Source of the DNA: DATARH01 sp036264235
Lineage (GTDB): Bacteria > Pseudomonadota > Alphaproteobacteria > ATCC43930 > CGMCC-115725
Assembly: GCA_036264235.1 (NCBI GenBank)
Contig: DATARH010000141.1
Span: 1 to 28,550, forward strand
Reading direction: 5' to 3'
DNA: 28,550 nucleotides
Positions 7,889 through 17,894 of the stretch are shown here, piece by piece (positions within the stretch are counted from its first letter, which is position 1; the number at the start of each line of letters is the position of its first letter). A program made the translations under genes and the position numbers. Under the pieces are notes generated by a model. The model was not told the DNA's origin. It worked only from the letters and a program-made list of their open reading frames with translations, and ran no database searches.

Positions 7889-7976
7889 CGTGCCCGGCCT
7901 TGTTTCGGGCACCCACGTCTTTGCCTGCAACCTGATCTTCTGCAAAGACGTTGCCCGCGGGACAAGCCCGCGGGAA
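7889..7976. repeat. Second long palindromic repeat (GCCCGGGACAAGCCCGGGC-like)
   Basis: The left arm 7889-7926 (CGTGCCCGGCCTTGTTTCGG through CACGTCTTTGC) is answered by an imperfect inverse at 7940-7976 (GCAAAGACG through GACAAGCCCGCGGGAAGCG). Each arm is itself a small hairpin, so the RNA could form a cruciform-like structure. I recall similar sequences dispersed in many alphaproteobacterial genomes. It starts 15 nt after the reductase stop and ends 24 nt before the stop of the opposing small gene, so it could act as a shared transcript end. Confidence 0.75.
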
Positions 7977-8000
7977 GCGAAACTGTCAGATCGACGCCCT

Positions 8001-8144
8001 CTAGCGCCGCGGGGGCTTTCCGCCGCCTGCGGCACCGCGCTCGGGTTGTGCGATGAAACTCGAAGGTGCGGCCGACTTCTTGTCGGATTTCGGCTGCTTC
8101 GGCTTCTTGGCTTCGCGGTTCGACCGTTTCTGACCCTTGGCCAT
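8001..8144 (-). CDS. Small basic Lys/Pro-rich protein (MAKGQ type), unknown function
   Basis: ATG 8144 is preceded by AGGGAGGT with a 4-nt gap, a near-ideal ribosome site, and encodes 47 residues. The N-terminal half, MAKGQKRSNREAKKPKQPK, is strongly basic with no hydrophobic core. The C-terminal half is Gly/Pro/Arg-rich. I recall short proteins opening MAKGQ-RSN-E in many alphaproteobacteria, annotated as hypothetical. Low complexity and charge suggest it is disordered and may bind nucleic acid or ribosomes, but that is inference. It lies 48 nt downstream of the CoA-transferase gene on the same strand. Confidence 0.8.
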   Translation of the reverse strand: MAKGQKRSNREAKKPKQPKSDKKSAAPSSFIAQPERGAAGGGKPPRR

Positions 8145-8192
8145 CTTTACCTCCCTATGCTGTTGGCGCCGCGGAACATTCCGCAACGATGC

Positions 8193-8876
8193 CTATCTTA
8201 CCATTTTCACTGGCGGCACTTCGCGCGGGACCCGGAGGTCACAGCCGGTTGTCGCCTTCACCTCGTCCACCGATACGCCGGGCGCGATCTCGCGCAGTGT
8301 CATGCCCTCGGGCGTGATCTCGAACAGCCCGTAATTGGTGATCACCAGATCGACCACGCCGCGCGCCGTCACCGGGATCGTGCAGCGCTCGACGAGCCGC
8401 GGCCCGCCGTTGCGCGTCGTGTGCTCCATCGCCAGGAAGACGTGCTTTGCACAAGCGGCGAGGTCCATCGCCCCGCCGATGCCGCCGCCCTTCTGCCCGG
8501 CCATTTTCCAATTGGCGAAATCGCCGTTCGCGGCGACCTCGTAGGCGCCAAGCACGGTCACGTCAATGCGGCCGCTGCGGATCATCGCGAACGAATCGGC
8601 GTGGTGCACGATCGCGGCGCCGGGGTTCAGGGTCACATGCTGACCGCCGGCATTGACGAGGTGCAGGTCTTCCTTGCCGGCGCCGGTCAGCGGGCCGTAG
8701 CCGATGACACCGTTCTCGGCGTGAAAGATGATCTGTTTGTCGCCAAAATCGAAATTCGAGCACAGCGTCGGGATGCCGATGCCGAGATTGACGACCCAGC
8801 CGTCCTCGAACTCCATCGCCAGACGGTCGCACATCTGCTGCCTGCTCAGCCCCTTGGCGCCCCTGGTGTCACTCAT
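8193..8876 (-). CDS. CoA-transferase subunit B (3-oxoacid/acetate CoA-transferase family I)
   Basis: The 227-residue protein matches the beta subunit of family I CoA-transferases across its length. The catalytic glutamate is Glu54 in FHAENGVIGYGP. Other conserved blocks are VVNLGIGIPTLCSNF, HLVNAGGQHVTLNPGAA, GRIDVTVLGAYEVAANGDFANW, GGIGGAMDLAACAKHV and RGVVDLVITNYGLFEI. The enzyme moves CoA between acyl-CoA and a free acid such as acetoacetate or 3-oxoadipate, and normally needs an alpha subunit encoded next to it. No alpha subunit occurs in this window. Upstream, 15 nt away, is the end of the amino-acid transporter ATPase. The start at 8876 has only a weak GCAGAG ribosome site. Confidence 0.93.
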   Translation of the reverse strand: MSDTRGAKGLSRQQMCDRLAMEFEDGWVVNLGIGIPTLCSNFDFGDKQIIFHAENGVIGYGPLTGAGKEDLHLVNAGGQHVTLNPGAAIVHHADSFAMIRSGRIDVTVLGAYEVAANGDFANWKMAGQKGGGIGGAMDLAACAKHVFLAMEHTTRNGGPRLVERCTIPVTARGVVDLVITNYGLFEITPEGMTLREIAPGVSVDEVKATTGCDLRVPREVPPVKMVR

Positions 8877-8891
8877 CTCTGCAATCCCGCT

Positions 8892-9668
8892 TCAATGCGC
8901 CAGGATCTGGCTCAAAAACAATTTGGTGCGATCGTTTTTCGGGCTCGCAAAGAAATCTTTCGGCGGCGCGCGCTCGACAATTTCGCCGCGGTCCATGAAC
9001 ACCATCATGTCGCCGACGGTGCGGGCAAACCCCATCTCGTGGGTGACGCAGACCATCGTCATGCCCTCCTCGGCGAGCTGGACCATCACGTCGAGCACTT
9101 CCTTGATCATCTCCGGATCAAGTGCCGAGGTCGGTTCGTCGAACAGCATGACCTCGGGCTTCATGCACAACGCCCGCGCAATTGCGACGCGCTGCTGCTG
9201 GCCGCCCGACAGCTGTCCCGGATATTTGTCGGCCTGTTCCGGGATGCGCACCCGTTCGAGATAATAGCGGGCGGTCTCCTCGGCCTCCTTCTTCGGCAGT
9301 TTGCGCACCCAGATCGGCGCCAGCGTCAAATTCTCCAGCACCGTCAGATGCGGGAACAAATTGAAGCTCTGAAACACCATGCCGACTTCGCGCCGGATCG
9401 CCTCGATATTTTTCAAATCCGAGGTCAGCTCAATTCCGGCGACGACGATGCGCCCCTGCTGGTGCTGTTCGAGCCGGTTGATGCAGCGGATCATCGTCGA
9501 TTTCCCCGAACCAGAGGGCCCGCAAACGACGACCTTCTCGCCGCGCCCGACCTGTAGGTTGATGTCCTTCAGGACATGAAAGTCGCCGTACCATTTGTGG
9601 ACGGACTGCAATTCGATCATCGCTCCGCCGGTCGCCTCAGGCGCAATCTTCTCCGCCGCATTGCTCAT
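8892..9668 (-). CDS. aapP: Amino-acid ABC transporter ATP-binding protein
   Basis: This is a 258-residue polar amino-acid uptake ATPase. Walker A is GPSGSGKST at 50-58, the Q-loop is VFQSFNLFPH near 98-107, the signature is LSGGQQQR at 153-160, and Walker B with the following D-loop is VMLFDEPTSALDPE at 173-186. VTHEMGFAR carries the switch His. It is the fourth gene of a binding protein, permease, permease, ATPase series, the AapJQMP order. The start ATG 9668 is 11 nt after the permease stop, with AGGGGA upstream. The frame stays open well above this point but there reads out of frame through the permease. Confidence 0.95.
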   Translation of the reverse strand: MSNAAEKIAPEATGGAMIELQSVHKWYGDFHVLKDINLQVGRGEKVVVCGPSGSGKSTMIRCINRLEQHQQGRIVVAGIELTSDLKNIEAIRREVGMVFQSFNLFPHLTVLENLTLAPIWVRKLPKKEAEETARYYLERVRIPEQADKYPGQLSGGQQQRVAIARALCMKPEVMLFDEPTSALDPEMIKEVLDVMVQLAEEGMTMVCVTHEMGFARTVGDMMVFMDRGEIVERAPPKDFFASPKNDRTKLFLSQILAH

Positions 9669-9679
9669 CGTCTTGTCCC

Positions 9680-10795
9680 CTAGCGCCGCAGGCCCTGGTT
9701 CAGATTGCGCTCGAGCATCTGGCTGTAGCGCGACATGAAAAAGCAGAAGCAGAAATAGATCGCCGCGGTGAAGACATAGGCCTCGGCGGCGAAACCCTGC
9801 CAATTCGGGTCGGTCAGCGCCGTGTTGGCTGTGGTCAACAGGTCGAACAAACCGATGATCAGGACCAGCGAGGTGTTCTTGAAGGCACCAATGAAATTGT
9901 TCACCAGCGGCGGGATCACCATCCGCAGCGCCTGCGGCAGCACGATCAGCCGGGTGCGCCGCCAAAAGCCGAGCCCGAGGGAATCGGCGGCCTCGATCTG
10001 CCCCTTCGGGATCGCCTGCAACCCGCCGCGGATCACCTCGGCGAGGTACGCCGCGGCGAACATGATAAAGGCGACCTGTGCGCGCAATAATTTGTCGATG
10101 GTGACACCGGCGGGCAGGAACAGCGGCAGCACGACCGAAGCCATGAACAACACCGTGATCAGCGGCACGCCGCGCACCAGCTCGATATACGCGACCGAGA
10201 TCATCCGCACCGCCGGCAATTTGGAGCGCCGGCCGAGCGCCAGCAGGATCGCGAACGGAAACGCCAGCGCCATGCCGACGATGGCGAGGATCAGGGTCAG
10301 CGGCAGCCCGCTCCACAGCGAGGTCTCGACATAGGTGAGGCCGAAAATCCCGCCCCACATCAGCACCGCGATCACGACGAAACCGCCGGTCCACAGCAGC
10401 GCCAACGGGCGGCCCCATAGCCGGCGATCGCAACTCGCTAGGATCATACCGACGAAAGTCAGCACCACGAAGAGCGGCCGCCACTGCTCCTGGTAGGGAT
10501 ACCGGCCGAACAGGATGAAGCGCAGCTTCTCGTGGATAAAGGCCCAGCAAGCGCCACCGCTGCGGCAAGCCTGACCGTTCGGCGCGCTCCAGATCGCGTC
10601 GATCAGTGCCCAGCGGATCAGAGGCGGGATTGTCACCGCGAGCAGACCGGCGGCGAGCAGCGTCAGGATTGTGTTGAAGACGCTGTTGAACAGGTTGGCG
10701 CGCAGCCAGCCGAGAATGCCGGTCGAGGCGACGGGCGGCCGTTCGATCGGGAACGCGATCTCGCGGGGGACATCAGGCGCGACTTCGGTCGTCAC
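9680..10795 (-). CDS. aapM: Amino-acid ABC transporter permease
   Basis: The 371-residue inner-membrane permease belongs to the His/Glu/Gln/Arg/opine family. A long N-terminal part (residues 1-150) carries about three membrane segments and a Cys-containing loop. The C-terminal half carries the permease domain. The EAA loop reads EAADSLGLGFWRRTRLIVLPQALRMVIPP, with the coupling Gly preserved. The Aap type is known for general L-amino acid uptake. GTG 10795 is the start, 1 nt after the aapQ stop, indicating translational coupling. GGAG lies about 9 nt upstream. Confidence 0.94.
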   Translation of the reverse strand: MTTEVAPDVPREIAFPIERPPVASTGILGWLRANLFNSVFNTILTLLAAGLLAVTIPPLIRWALIDAIWSAPNGQACRSGGACWAFIHEKLRFILFGRYPYQEQWRPLFVVLTFVGMILASCDRRLWGRPLALLWTGGFVVIAVLMWGGIFGLTYVETSLWSGLPLTLILAIVGMALAFPFAILLALGRRSKLPAVRMISVAYIELVRGVPLITVLFMASVVLPLFLPAGVTIDKLLRAQVAFIMFAAAYLAEVIRGGLQAIPKGQIEAADSLGLGFWRRTRLIVLPQALRMVIPPLVNNFIGAFKNTSLVLIIGLFDLLTTANTALTDPNWQGFAAEAYVFTAAIYFCFCFFMSRYSQMLERNLNQGLRR

Positions 10796-10796
10796 C

Positions 10797-11987
10797 TCAT
10801 CGCTCCACCAGCGCGACAGCGCGGTTGTAGAAGTTCATCGCCAGCGATATCAGGAGGCTGATCACGAGATAGACCGCCATGATCGTCGCGATGCCTTCGA
10901 CCGCCTGGCCGGTCTGGTTCATCGTCGTGTTGGCGATCGACACGAGGTCGGGATAACCGATGATCACCGCGAGCGAGCTGTTCTTGGTCAGGCTGAGATA
11001 CTCGCTGGTCATCGGCGGTACGATCACGCGCAGCGCCTGCGGCAGGATGACGAGCCGCATGCGGTGGCCGGACCGCAGGCCCAGCGCCATCGCCGCCTCG
11101 CTTTGTCCCCAGCTGACCGCGAGGATGCCGGCGCGCACGATCTCGGCGATAAAGCCGCCGGTGTAAATCACGAGCCCGATCAGCAGCGCGCCGAACTCCG
11201 GGGACAGGCTGCTGCCGCCGGCGAAATTGAAGCCGCGCAATGCCGGCCAGTCCATTCTGAGCGGCGCGCCATAGGCGAAAAACACCACCAGGGGCAATCC
11301 GACGACGAGGCCCAGCGCGGCCCAGCCGGACGGGAATTGCTGCCCGGTTGCCTCCTGCCGCCGCTTGGCCCAGCGATGCACGCCGATCGCGATCACCACC
11401 CCGAGCGCGACGGCGATCGCGATCGCCAGATGGGCCGGGTCCTCGCGCGGCACCGGGAACAGAATGCCGCGATTGCTGACGAACACTCCGGGCAGCGGCT
11501 GCCATGCCTCGCGCGGCGACGGCGCGGCGCCCCGCAACAGCCCCCACCAGAACAGCAATTGCAGCGCCAGCGGGATATTGCGGAAGGTCTCGACATAGAT
11601 CGCGGCGAGCTTGGCGACCAGCCAATTGCTCGACAGCCGCGCCAACCACATCACGGTGCCAAGGATCGTCGCCAGTACGATCCCGATTGCCGAGACGTAT
11701 AGCGTATTCGTGAGCCCGACCAGAAAGGCGCGGGCGTAGGTGTCGGCCGGTGAATAGGCGATCAGTGACTCGCCGATGCCGAACGCCGCCTCGCGGTCCA
11801 TGAAATGAAAGCCGCTGGCGATGTTCTGGCGGCGCAGATTTACGATCGTGTTGTTGACGAAGAAGGCGATCAGCGCCGCGATGATCGCGACGAACAACAC
11901 CTGCAGCACGATGCCGCGCAGCCAGGGATCGCGCCACGGCGCCGGCCGACCTTGCCGGACGACGATTGTGGCGCTCTCGCTGGCCAT
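10797..11987 (-). CDS. aapQ: Amino-acid ABC transporter permease
   Basis: The 396-residue permease is the partner of the next gene and would form a heterodimeric channel in the inner membrane. Residues 25-45 form the first helix. A large variable segment at about 150-270 includes further hydrophobic stretches, as in AapQ of rhizobia. The EAA loop is QSEAAMALGLRSGHRMRLVI followed by LPQALRVIVPP near 300-330. The helix TKNSSLAVIIGYPDLV is typical of polar amino-acid permeases. It begins 32 nt after the end of the binding-protein gene and is nearly fused to aapM. Confidence 0.94.
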   Translation of the reverse strand: MASESATIVVRQGRPAPWRDPWLRGIVLQVLFVAIIAALIAFFVNNTIVNLRRQNIASGFHFMDREAAFGIGESLIAYSPADTYARAFLVGLTNTLYVSAIGIVLATILGTVMWLARLSSNWLVAKLAAIYVETFRNIPLALQLLFWWGLLRGAAPSPREAWQPLPGVFVSNRGILFPVPREDPAHLAIAIAVALGVVIAIGVHRWAKRRQEATGQQFPSGWAALGLVVGLPLVVFFAYGAPLRMDWPALRGFNFAGGSSLSPEFGALLIGLVIYTGGFIAEIVRAGILAVSWGQSEAAMALGLRSGHRMRLVILPQALRVIVPPMTSEYLSLTKNSSLAVIIGYPDLVSIANTTMNQTGQAVEGIATIMAVYLVISLLISLAMNFYNRAVALVER

Positions 11988-12019
11988 CGAGTTACCTGAC
12001 TATTTTCGGGGCGCTCCGG

Positions 12020-13048
12020 TCAACGGATCGGCATCGGATAGATCAGCCCGCCCTTGGTCCAGAGGTTGTTGTAACCGCGTTCGAGCTTCAATGCCGACGA
12101 CAAGCCCAGATGCTTGTCGAAAATCTCACCGTAATTGCCGACCGCCTTGATTGCGTTATAGGCCCATTTCTCATCGACCCCGAGCGCCTTGCCCATGCCG
12201 GGCGTTACCCCGAGCATGCGTTTCATCGCAGGGTCCTCGGTCTTCAGCATGTCGTCGACGTTCTTCTGGGTGATGCCCATCTCCTCGGCGTTCATCAGCG
12301 CGTAGATCGTCCAGCTGACGAGATCCTTCCACTGCTCGTCGCCGTGACGAACGACCGGGGCCAACGGCTCCTTCGAGATGCGCTCCGGCAGGATTACGTA
12401 ATCGTCAGGATTGCTGGCGCGGCCGATCCGCACCGAAGCCAGCGCCGAGGCGTCGGTCGTGTAAACGTCGCAGCGGCCCGAGAAGAAGGCGGCGGCCAGT
12501 TCATCGATCTTCTCGATGACGACCGGCTTGAATTCCATCTTGTTGGCGCGGAAGTAGTCGGCGAGGTTGAGTTCGGTCGTGGTGCCGGGCAAAACGCACA
12601 CTGTCGCGCCGTTCAATTCTTTCGCCGATTTGACGCCGAGCTTCTTCGCCACCATGAAGCCCTGGCCGTCGAAGAACACGACCGGCGCGAAGTCTAGGCC
12701 GAGCTCGGTATCGCGCTGCAGGGTCCAGGTCGTGTTGTTCGACAACAAATCGACCTCACCGGACTGCAACGCGGTGAAACGCTGCTGCGCCGTCAACGGC
12801 GTGAATTTCACCTTCGCCGGATCGCCGAAGAGCACCGCGGCGATCGCCTTGCAGATGTCGACGTTGAACCCGGTGTAGACGCCCTGACTGTCCGGCTGCG
12901 CATAGCCGAGGGCTCCGGTCTGCACGCCACAGGTCACCGTGCCCGCCTGCTTGACCTTGTCGAGGGTCGGACCGGCCTGGGCTGAGCCGCCGATACCGAA
13001 AACAGCGATAACTCCGAGCGCCGCCAGGCGCAGCAACGTGCCGGTCAT
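12020..13048 (-). CDS. aapJ: Periplasmic amino-acid-binding protein of ABC transporter
   Basis: ATG 13048 is preceded by GGAGGGGAG and gives about 342 residues with a Sec signal peptide ending at GSAQA. The mature protein starts GPTLDKVKQAGTVTCGVQTG, the usual opening of the general L-amino acid binding proteins. Family blocks include GYAQPDSQGVYTGFNVDICK, LSNNTTWTLQRDTELGLDFA, GRCDVYTTDASALAS, PLAPVVRHGDEQW and GLIYPMP at the C-terminus. Two Cys residues near the N-terminus may form a disulfide. It delivers amino acids to the AapQM channel. The frame is open to 13111, but the extra residues precede the signal peptide and are unlikely to be translated. Confidence 0.95.
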   Translation of the reverse strand: MTGTLLRLAALGVIAVFGIGGSAQAGPTLDKVKQAGTVTCGVQTGALGYAQPDSQGVYTGFNVDICKAIAAVLFGDPAKVKFTPLTAQQRFTALQSGEVDLLSNNTTWTLQRDTELGLDFAPVVFFDGQGFMVAKKLGVKSAKELNGATVCVLPGTTTELNLADYFRANKMEFKPVVIEKIDELAAAFFSGRCDVYTTDASALASVRIGRASNPDDYVILPERISKEPLAPVVRHGDEQWKDLVSWTIYALMNAEEMGITQKNVDDMLKTEDPAMKRMLGVTPGMGKALGVDEKWAYNAIKAVGNYGEIFDKHLGLSSALKLERGYNNLWTKGGLIYPMPIR

Positions 13049-13142
13049 CCGCAAAGCTCCCCTCCGCAGGCGCCGGCAAACCACACCGGAGCCGTTGCCC
13101 GACGCTAACATAGCGCCGCGGCTGCCAGCAACGCGGCTGGGT

Positions 13143-13859
13143 TCAGGCGGCGCTGGCCATGTCGGCGATGATCCGAGCCGCCATCGCCGCCGGATCGGCG
13201 GCGCGCACGATCGGCCGGCCGACCACGAGGTAGTCGGCGCCGGCGGCGATCGCCTGGGAGGGCGTGCCGGAGCGCTTATGGTCGTCGCGACCCTCGCCGG
13301 CGAGCCGCACTCCCGGGGTCACGACCAGCAGCCGCTCGGCGCCCGGCATCTGCCGGATCGCGGCGACATCACCGGGGCTGGAGATAACTCCGTCGCAGCC
13401 CCAGGCGACGCAGCTCGCCACCCGCTCCTGGATCATCGCGGCGACCCCACTCGGATAGCCAAGCTCGCGCGCGCCGGCATCGTCGAGGCTGGTCAGCGCG
13501 GTGATCGCGAGGATTCGCAGCCCGCTGCCCTCCTTGCCTTCGACGGCGGCGCGGATGATGTCGCGGTCGCCATGCACGGTGACGAGGCCGATGCCCCGCT
13601 CGGCGGCGCGGCGCACCCCCTCACGCACGGTCTCGCCGATATCGAACATCTTGGTGTCGAGGAAGATGCGCTTGCCGGCTTTGAGGAGCCCATCAAGAAA
13701 CCCCTCGAACCCCGGCGCCAGCATCAGCCAATAGCCGATCTTGAAAAACGAGACGACCCCGTCGAGCCGCTCGGCAATCGCCCGCGCCGCCGCGACCTCG
13801 GGCAGGTCGAGGGCGACGATCAGCCGGTCTTCGATGCGTTGGTTCGAGCGATTTGCCAT
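13143..13859 (-). CDS. pyrF: Orotidine 5'-phosphate decarboxylase
   Basis: The 238-residue TIM-barrel enzyme makes UMP from OMP, the last step of de novo pyrimidine synthesis. Catalytic positions are visible: Asp18 in VALDLP, Lys40 in FFKIG, and the Asp68-x-Lys70-x-x-Asp73 charge network. The phosphate-binding end GADYLVVGRPI is intact, and VVTPGVR with the downstream TPSQAIAAGADY is typical. The usual DxKxHD signature has Phe72 instead of His, and the following IPNT is replaced by IGET, so it is a divergent version. It lies upstream of aapJ by 94 nt on the same strand and diverges from ridA. Confidence 0.92.
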   Translation of the reverse strand: MANRSNQRIEDRLIVALDLPEVAAARAIAERLDGVVSFFKIGYWLMLAPGFEGFLDGLLKAGKRIFLDTKMFDIGETVREGVRRAAERGIGLVTVHGDRDIIRAAVEGKEGSGLRILAITALTSLDDAGARELGYPSGVAAMIQERVASCVAWGCDGVISSPGDVAAIRQMPGAERLLVVTPGVRLAGEGRDDHKRSGTPSQAIAAGADYLVVGRPIVRAADPAAMAARIIADMASAA

Positions 13860-13945
13860 GGCGCGGCCCGTCCGGCGGAGAACGCGTCGAGATTGCGTCG
13901 ATGCGCGGGCGATGACAATGATCGGACGACCGCAGGAGAGGCCGG

Positions 13946-14344
13946 ATGCCGAAGCAGCAGATCCGCTCCGACAAATTGCGCCAGCCGAGCGGCGTGTTTT
14001 CGCACGCGACCGCGATCGAGGCGAAGGGCCGCCTGGTCTTCATCTCGGGCATGACCTCGCGCCGAGCCGACGGCACGATCGCTGGAATCGGCGACATCGA
14101 GGCCCAGACGCGGCAAGTCTGCGAGAACCTCAAGGCTGCGGTCGAGGGCGCCGGCGGCACGATGGACGATATCTGCCGGGTCGATGTCTATATCCGCAAC
14201 ATGGAGCAGTTCGACGCGATCCATAAGGTGCGCCGCGAGTATTTCCGCGAGCCGCTGCCGGCCTCGACGATGGTCGAAATCGTCAAGATGACCCACCCCG
14301 ACTACCTGATCGAGATCAACGCGATCGCGGTCATTCCCGACTGA
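13946..14344 (+). CDS. RidA/YjgF-YER057c-UK114 family protein lacking the catalytic Arg
   Basis: The 132-residue protein has the RidA fold signature: VFISGMTSRRADGTIAGIGD, then EAQTRQVCENLKAAVEGAGG, then DICRVDVYIRNMEQF, and the end block YLIEINAIAV. Canonical RidA deaminates reactive 2-aminoacrylate imines with an Arg in the PARxxVEV motif (Arg105 in E. coli RidA). Here the aligned motif is LPASTMVEI, so Ser107 replaces Arg. It therefore probably belongs to one of the other Rid subfamilies and may not have imine deaminase activity. It starts 86 nt from pyrF in the opposite direction, with GGAGAGG upstream, and is followed by coxG after 25 nt. Confidence 0.9.
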   Translation: MPKQQIRSDKLRQPSGVFSHATAIEAKGRLVFISGMTSRRADGTIAGIGDIEAQTRQVCENLKAAVEGAGGTMDDICRVDVYIRNMEQFDAIHKVRREYFREPLPASTMVEIVKMTHPDYLIEINAIAVIPD

Positions 14345-14369
14345 CGCGCGGTCCCAAAGAGGAAAACCC

Positions 14370-14828
14370 ATGGAAATGCATGGCGAGATGCGCATCCCGG
14401 CGCCGCGGCAGGCGGTCTGGGAAAGGCTCAACGACCCGGAAACGCTGAAGGCCTGCATCCCCGGCGCGCAGAGCGTCGACAAGACGGCGGACAACGAATT
14501 CGCCGCCCGCGTCGTCGCCAGGGTCGGGCCGGTCAAGGCGACCTTCAACGGCAAGGTCACGCTGACCGACCTCGACCCGCCGGCCGGCTATACGATCACC
14601 GGCGAGGGCACCGGCGGCGTCGCCGGCTTCGCCAAGGGCAGCGCCAAGGTGTCGCTGGAGGAGGATGGCGCCGAGACCGTGCTGCGCTACGGCGTCCAGG
14701 CGCAGGTCGGCGGCAAGCTGGCGCAGATCGGCTCGCGCCTGATCGACGCCACCGCCCGCAAGATGTCGGACGAGTTCTTCAAGAATTTCCTCGGCGCGGT
14801 GACCCCCGGCGGCGCCGCCTCCGGCTGA
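14370..14828 (+). CDS. CoxG-like SRPBCC protein
   Basis: The 152-residue protein matches carbon monoxide dehydrogenase subunit G (CoxG), a lipid-like ligand-binding SRPBCC fold. Blocks are MRIPAPRQAVWERLNDPETL, ACIPGAQSV, ARVGPVKATFNGKV, GKGxxxGFAKGSAKV-like GGVAGFAKGSAKV, and GGKLAQIGSRLIDATARKM. In carboxydotrophs CoxG has been linked to enzyme anchoring or quinone supply. Here there is no coxMSL cluster, so the assignment is to the family only. It follows the RidA-like gene by 25 nt and probably shares its transcript. It has an AGAGGA ribosome site. Confidence 0.9.
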   Translation: MEMHGEMRIPAPRQAVWERLNDPETLKACIPGAQSVDKTADNEFAARVVARVGPVKATFNGKVTLTDLDPPAGYTITGEGTGGVAGFAKGSAKVSLEEDGAETVLRYGVQAQVGGKLAQIGSRLIDATARKMSDEFFKNFLGAVTPGGAASG

Positions 14829-14871
14829 GCCCTTCGGGGGTACCGCTCCCTATAACGTCGCCGGACGCGGG

Positions 14872-17322
<2,451 letters not shown>

Positions 17323-17326
17323 CTAT

Positions 17327-17734
17327 CTATCCTCGGCCTGCCTGCTGCCGCCTGTCCAAGCGCAGCATCAGACAGCCATTTGCTAAGTGTCGGCCGGAGA
17401 TTTCGAACGGCTCGGCCGGCAATTCGATCCGGCGCTCGAAATGTCCGTACGGGATTTCCATTCTGAGAATCCGGGCCTTCTGCAATTCGCCGGGCATCGG
17501 ACGCTGCCCGCGCACGATCAGAATGCCGGCGTTCAAGGTGACCGTGATGTCGTCCTGCTCGACCCCCGGAAGCGCCACCAGAATGATCAGGCCCCGATCG
17601 GTTTCGAATATGTCGATCGGCGCCTGCCAATGCGGGCTGCCATGATGAAAAAACTGACGATGCAGGCGCTCGGCGCGTTCCATCGCGGCAACGGCCTGGG
17701 CCCACATCCTGGCTTCGAGTTGACGGGTCGGCAT
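17327..17734 (-). CDS. Small heat-shock protein (Hsp20/alpha-crystallin)
   Basis: From ATG 17734 (AGGTGAG about 7 nt upstream) the protein has 135 residues. ATG 17764 in the same frame is an alternative with 10 more. The alpha-crystallin domain begins near APIDIFETDRGLIILVALPG, continues with DDITVTLNAGILIVRG and EIPYGHFERRIELP, and ends in NGCLMLRLDRR. The fold binds unfolding proteins as large oligomers. The C-terminal I-x-I/V motif is not obvious. It is the promoter-proximal gene of an hsp20-lon unit, with a sigma-32-like promoter upstream. The joint arrangement suggests a hold-or-degrade pair induced by heat. Confidence 0.9.
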   Translation of the reverse strand: MPTRQLEARMWAQAVAAMERAERLHRQFFHHGSPHWQAPIDIFETDRGLIILVALPGVEQDDITVTLNAGILIVRGQRPMPGELQKARILRMEIPYGHFERRIELPAEPFEISGRHLANGCLMLRLDRRQQAGRG

Positions 17735-17791
17735 TTCGGTTCTCACCTGGGAGCGCAGGGCCATGACGGCCCCTGCGCAATCCGAACGTTA

Positions 17792-17819
17792 ATATGAGGT
17801 CGCCCGTCGCAAACGGAAG
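17792..17819 (-). promoter_or_regulatory. Candidate RpoH (sigma-32) promoter of hsp20-lon
   Basis: On the minus strand CTTCCG (17814-17819) is followed after exactly 14 nt by CCTCATAT (17792-17799). The sigma-32 pattern is CTTGAA, 11-15 nt, CCCCATNT. The -10 half fits at 7 of 8 positions, while the -35 half shares only CTT. It lies upstream of both possible hsp20 starts. Confidence 0.5.
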
Positions 17820-17894
17820 AGACCGGACAGGGCCCTATGCGCCGGCAGCGCTTGCCGGTACGGCGCCAAACCGGCTATCAGCGGAACCAGCCGA

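Noticed and set aside
7890..9557. Open frame of 555 codons on the plus strand
   Set aside because: It is antisense to the CoA-transferase and aapP genes, whose protein motifs are unmistakable; GC-rich codon bias keeps this shadow frame open.
9669..10568. Upward extension of the aapP frame into a longer fusion protein
   Set aside because: It reads out of frame through aapM, is Arg/Pro-rich, and aapP has its own start and ribosome site at 9668.
10792..11937. Minus-strand 381-codon frame
   Set aside because: It is a shifted reading of aapQ with low-complexity Arg/Gly/Ala composition.
12020..13048. Shared MPIR ending of AapJ and the PagL-like protein
   Set aside because: A four-residue coincidence between unrelated folds.
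14829..14840. CCC-TTCG-GGG hairpin after coxG as a terminator
   Set aside because: The stem is only 3-4 bp and no T-tract follows.
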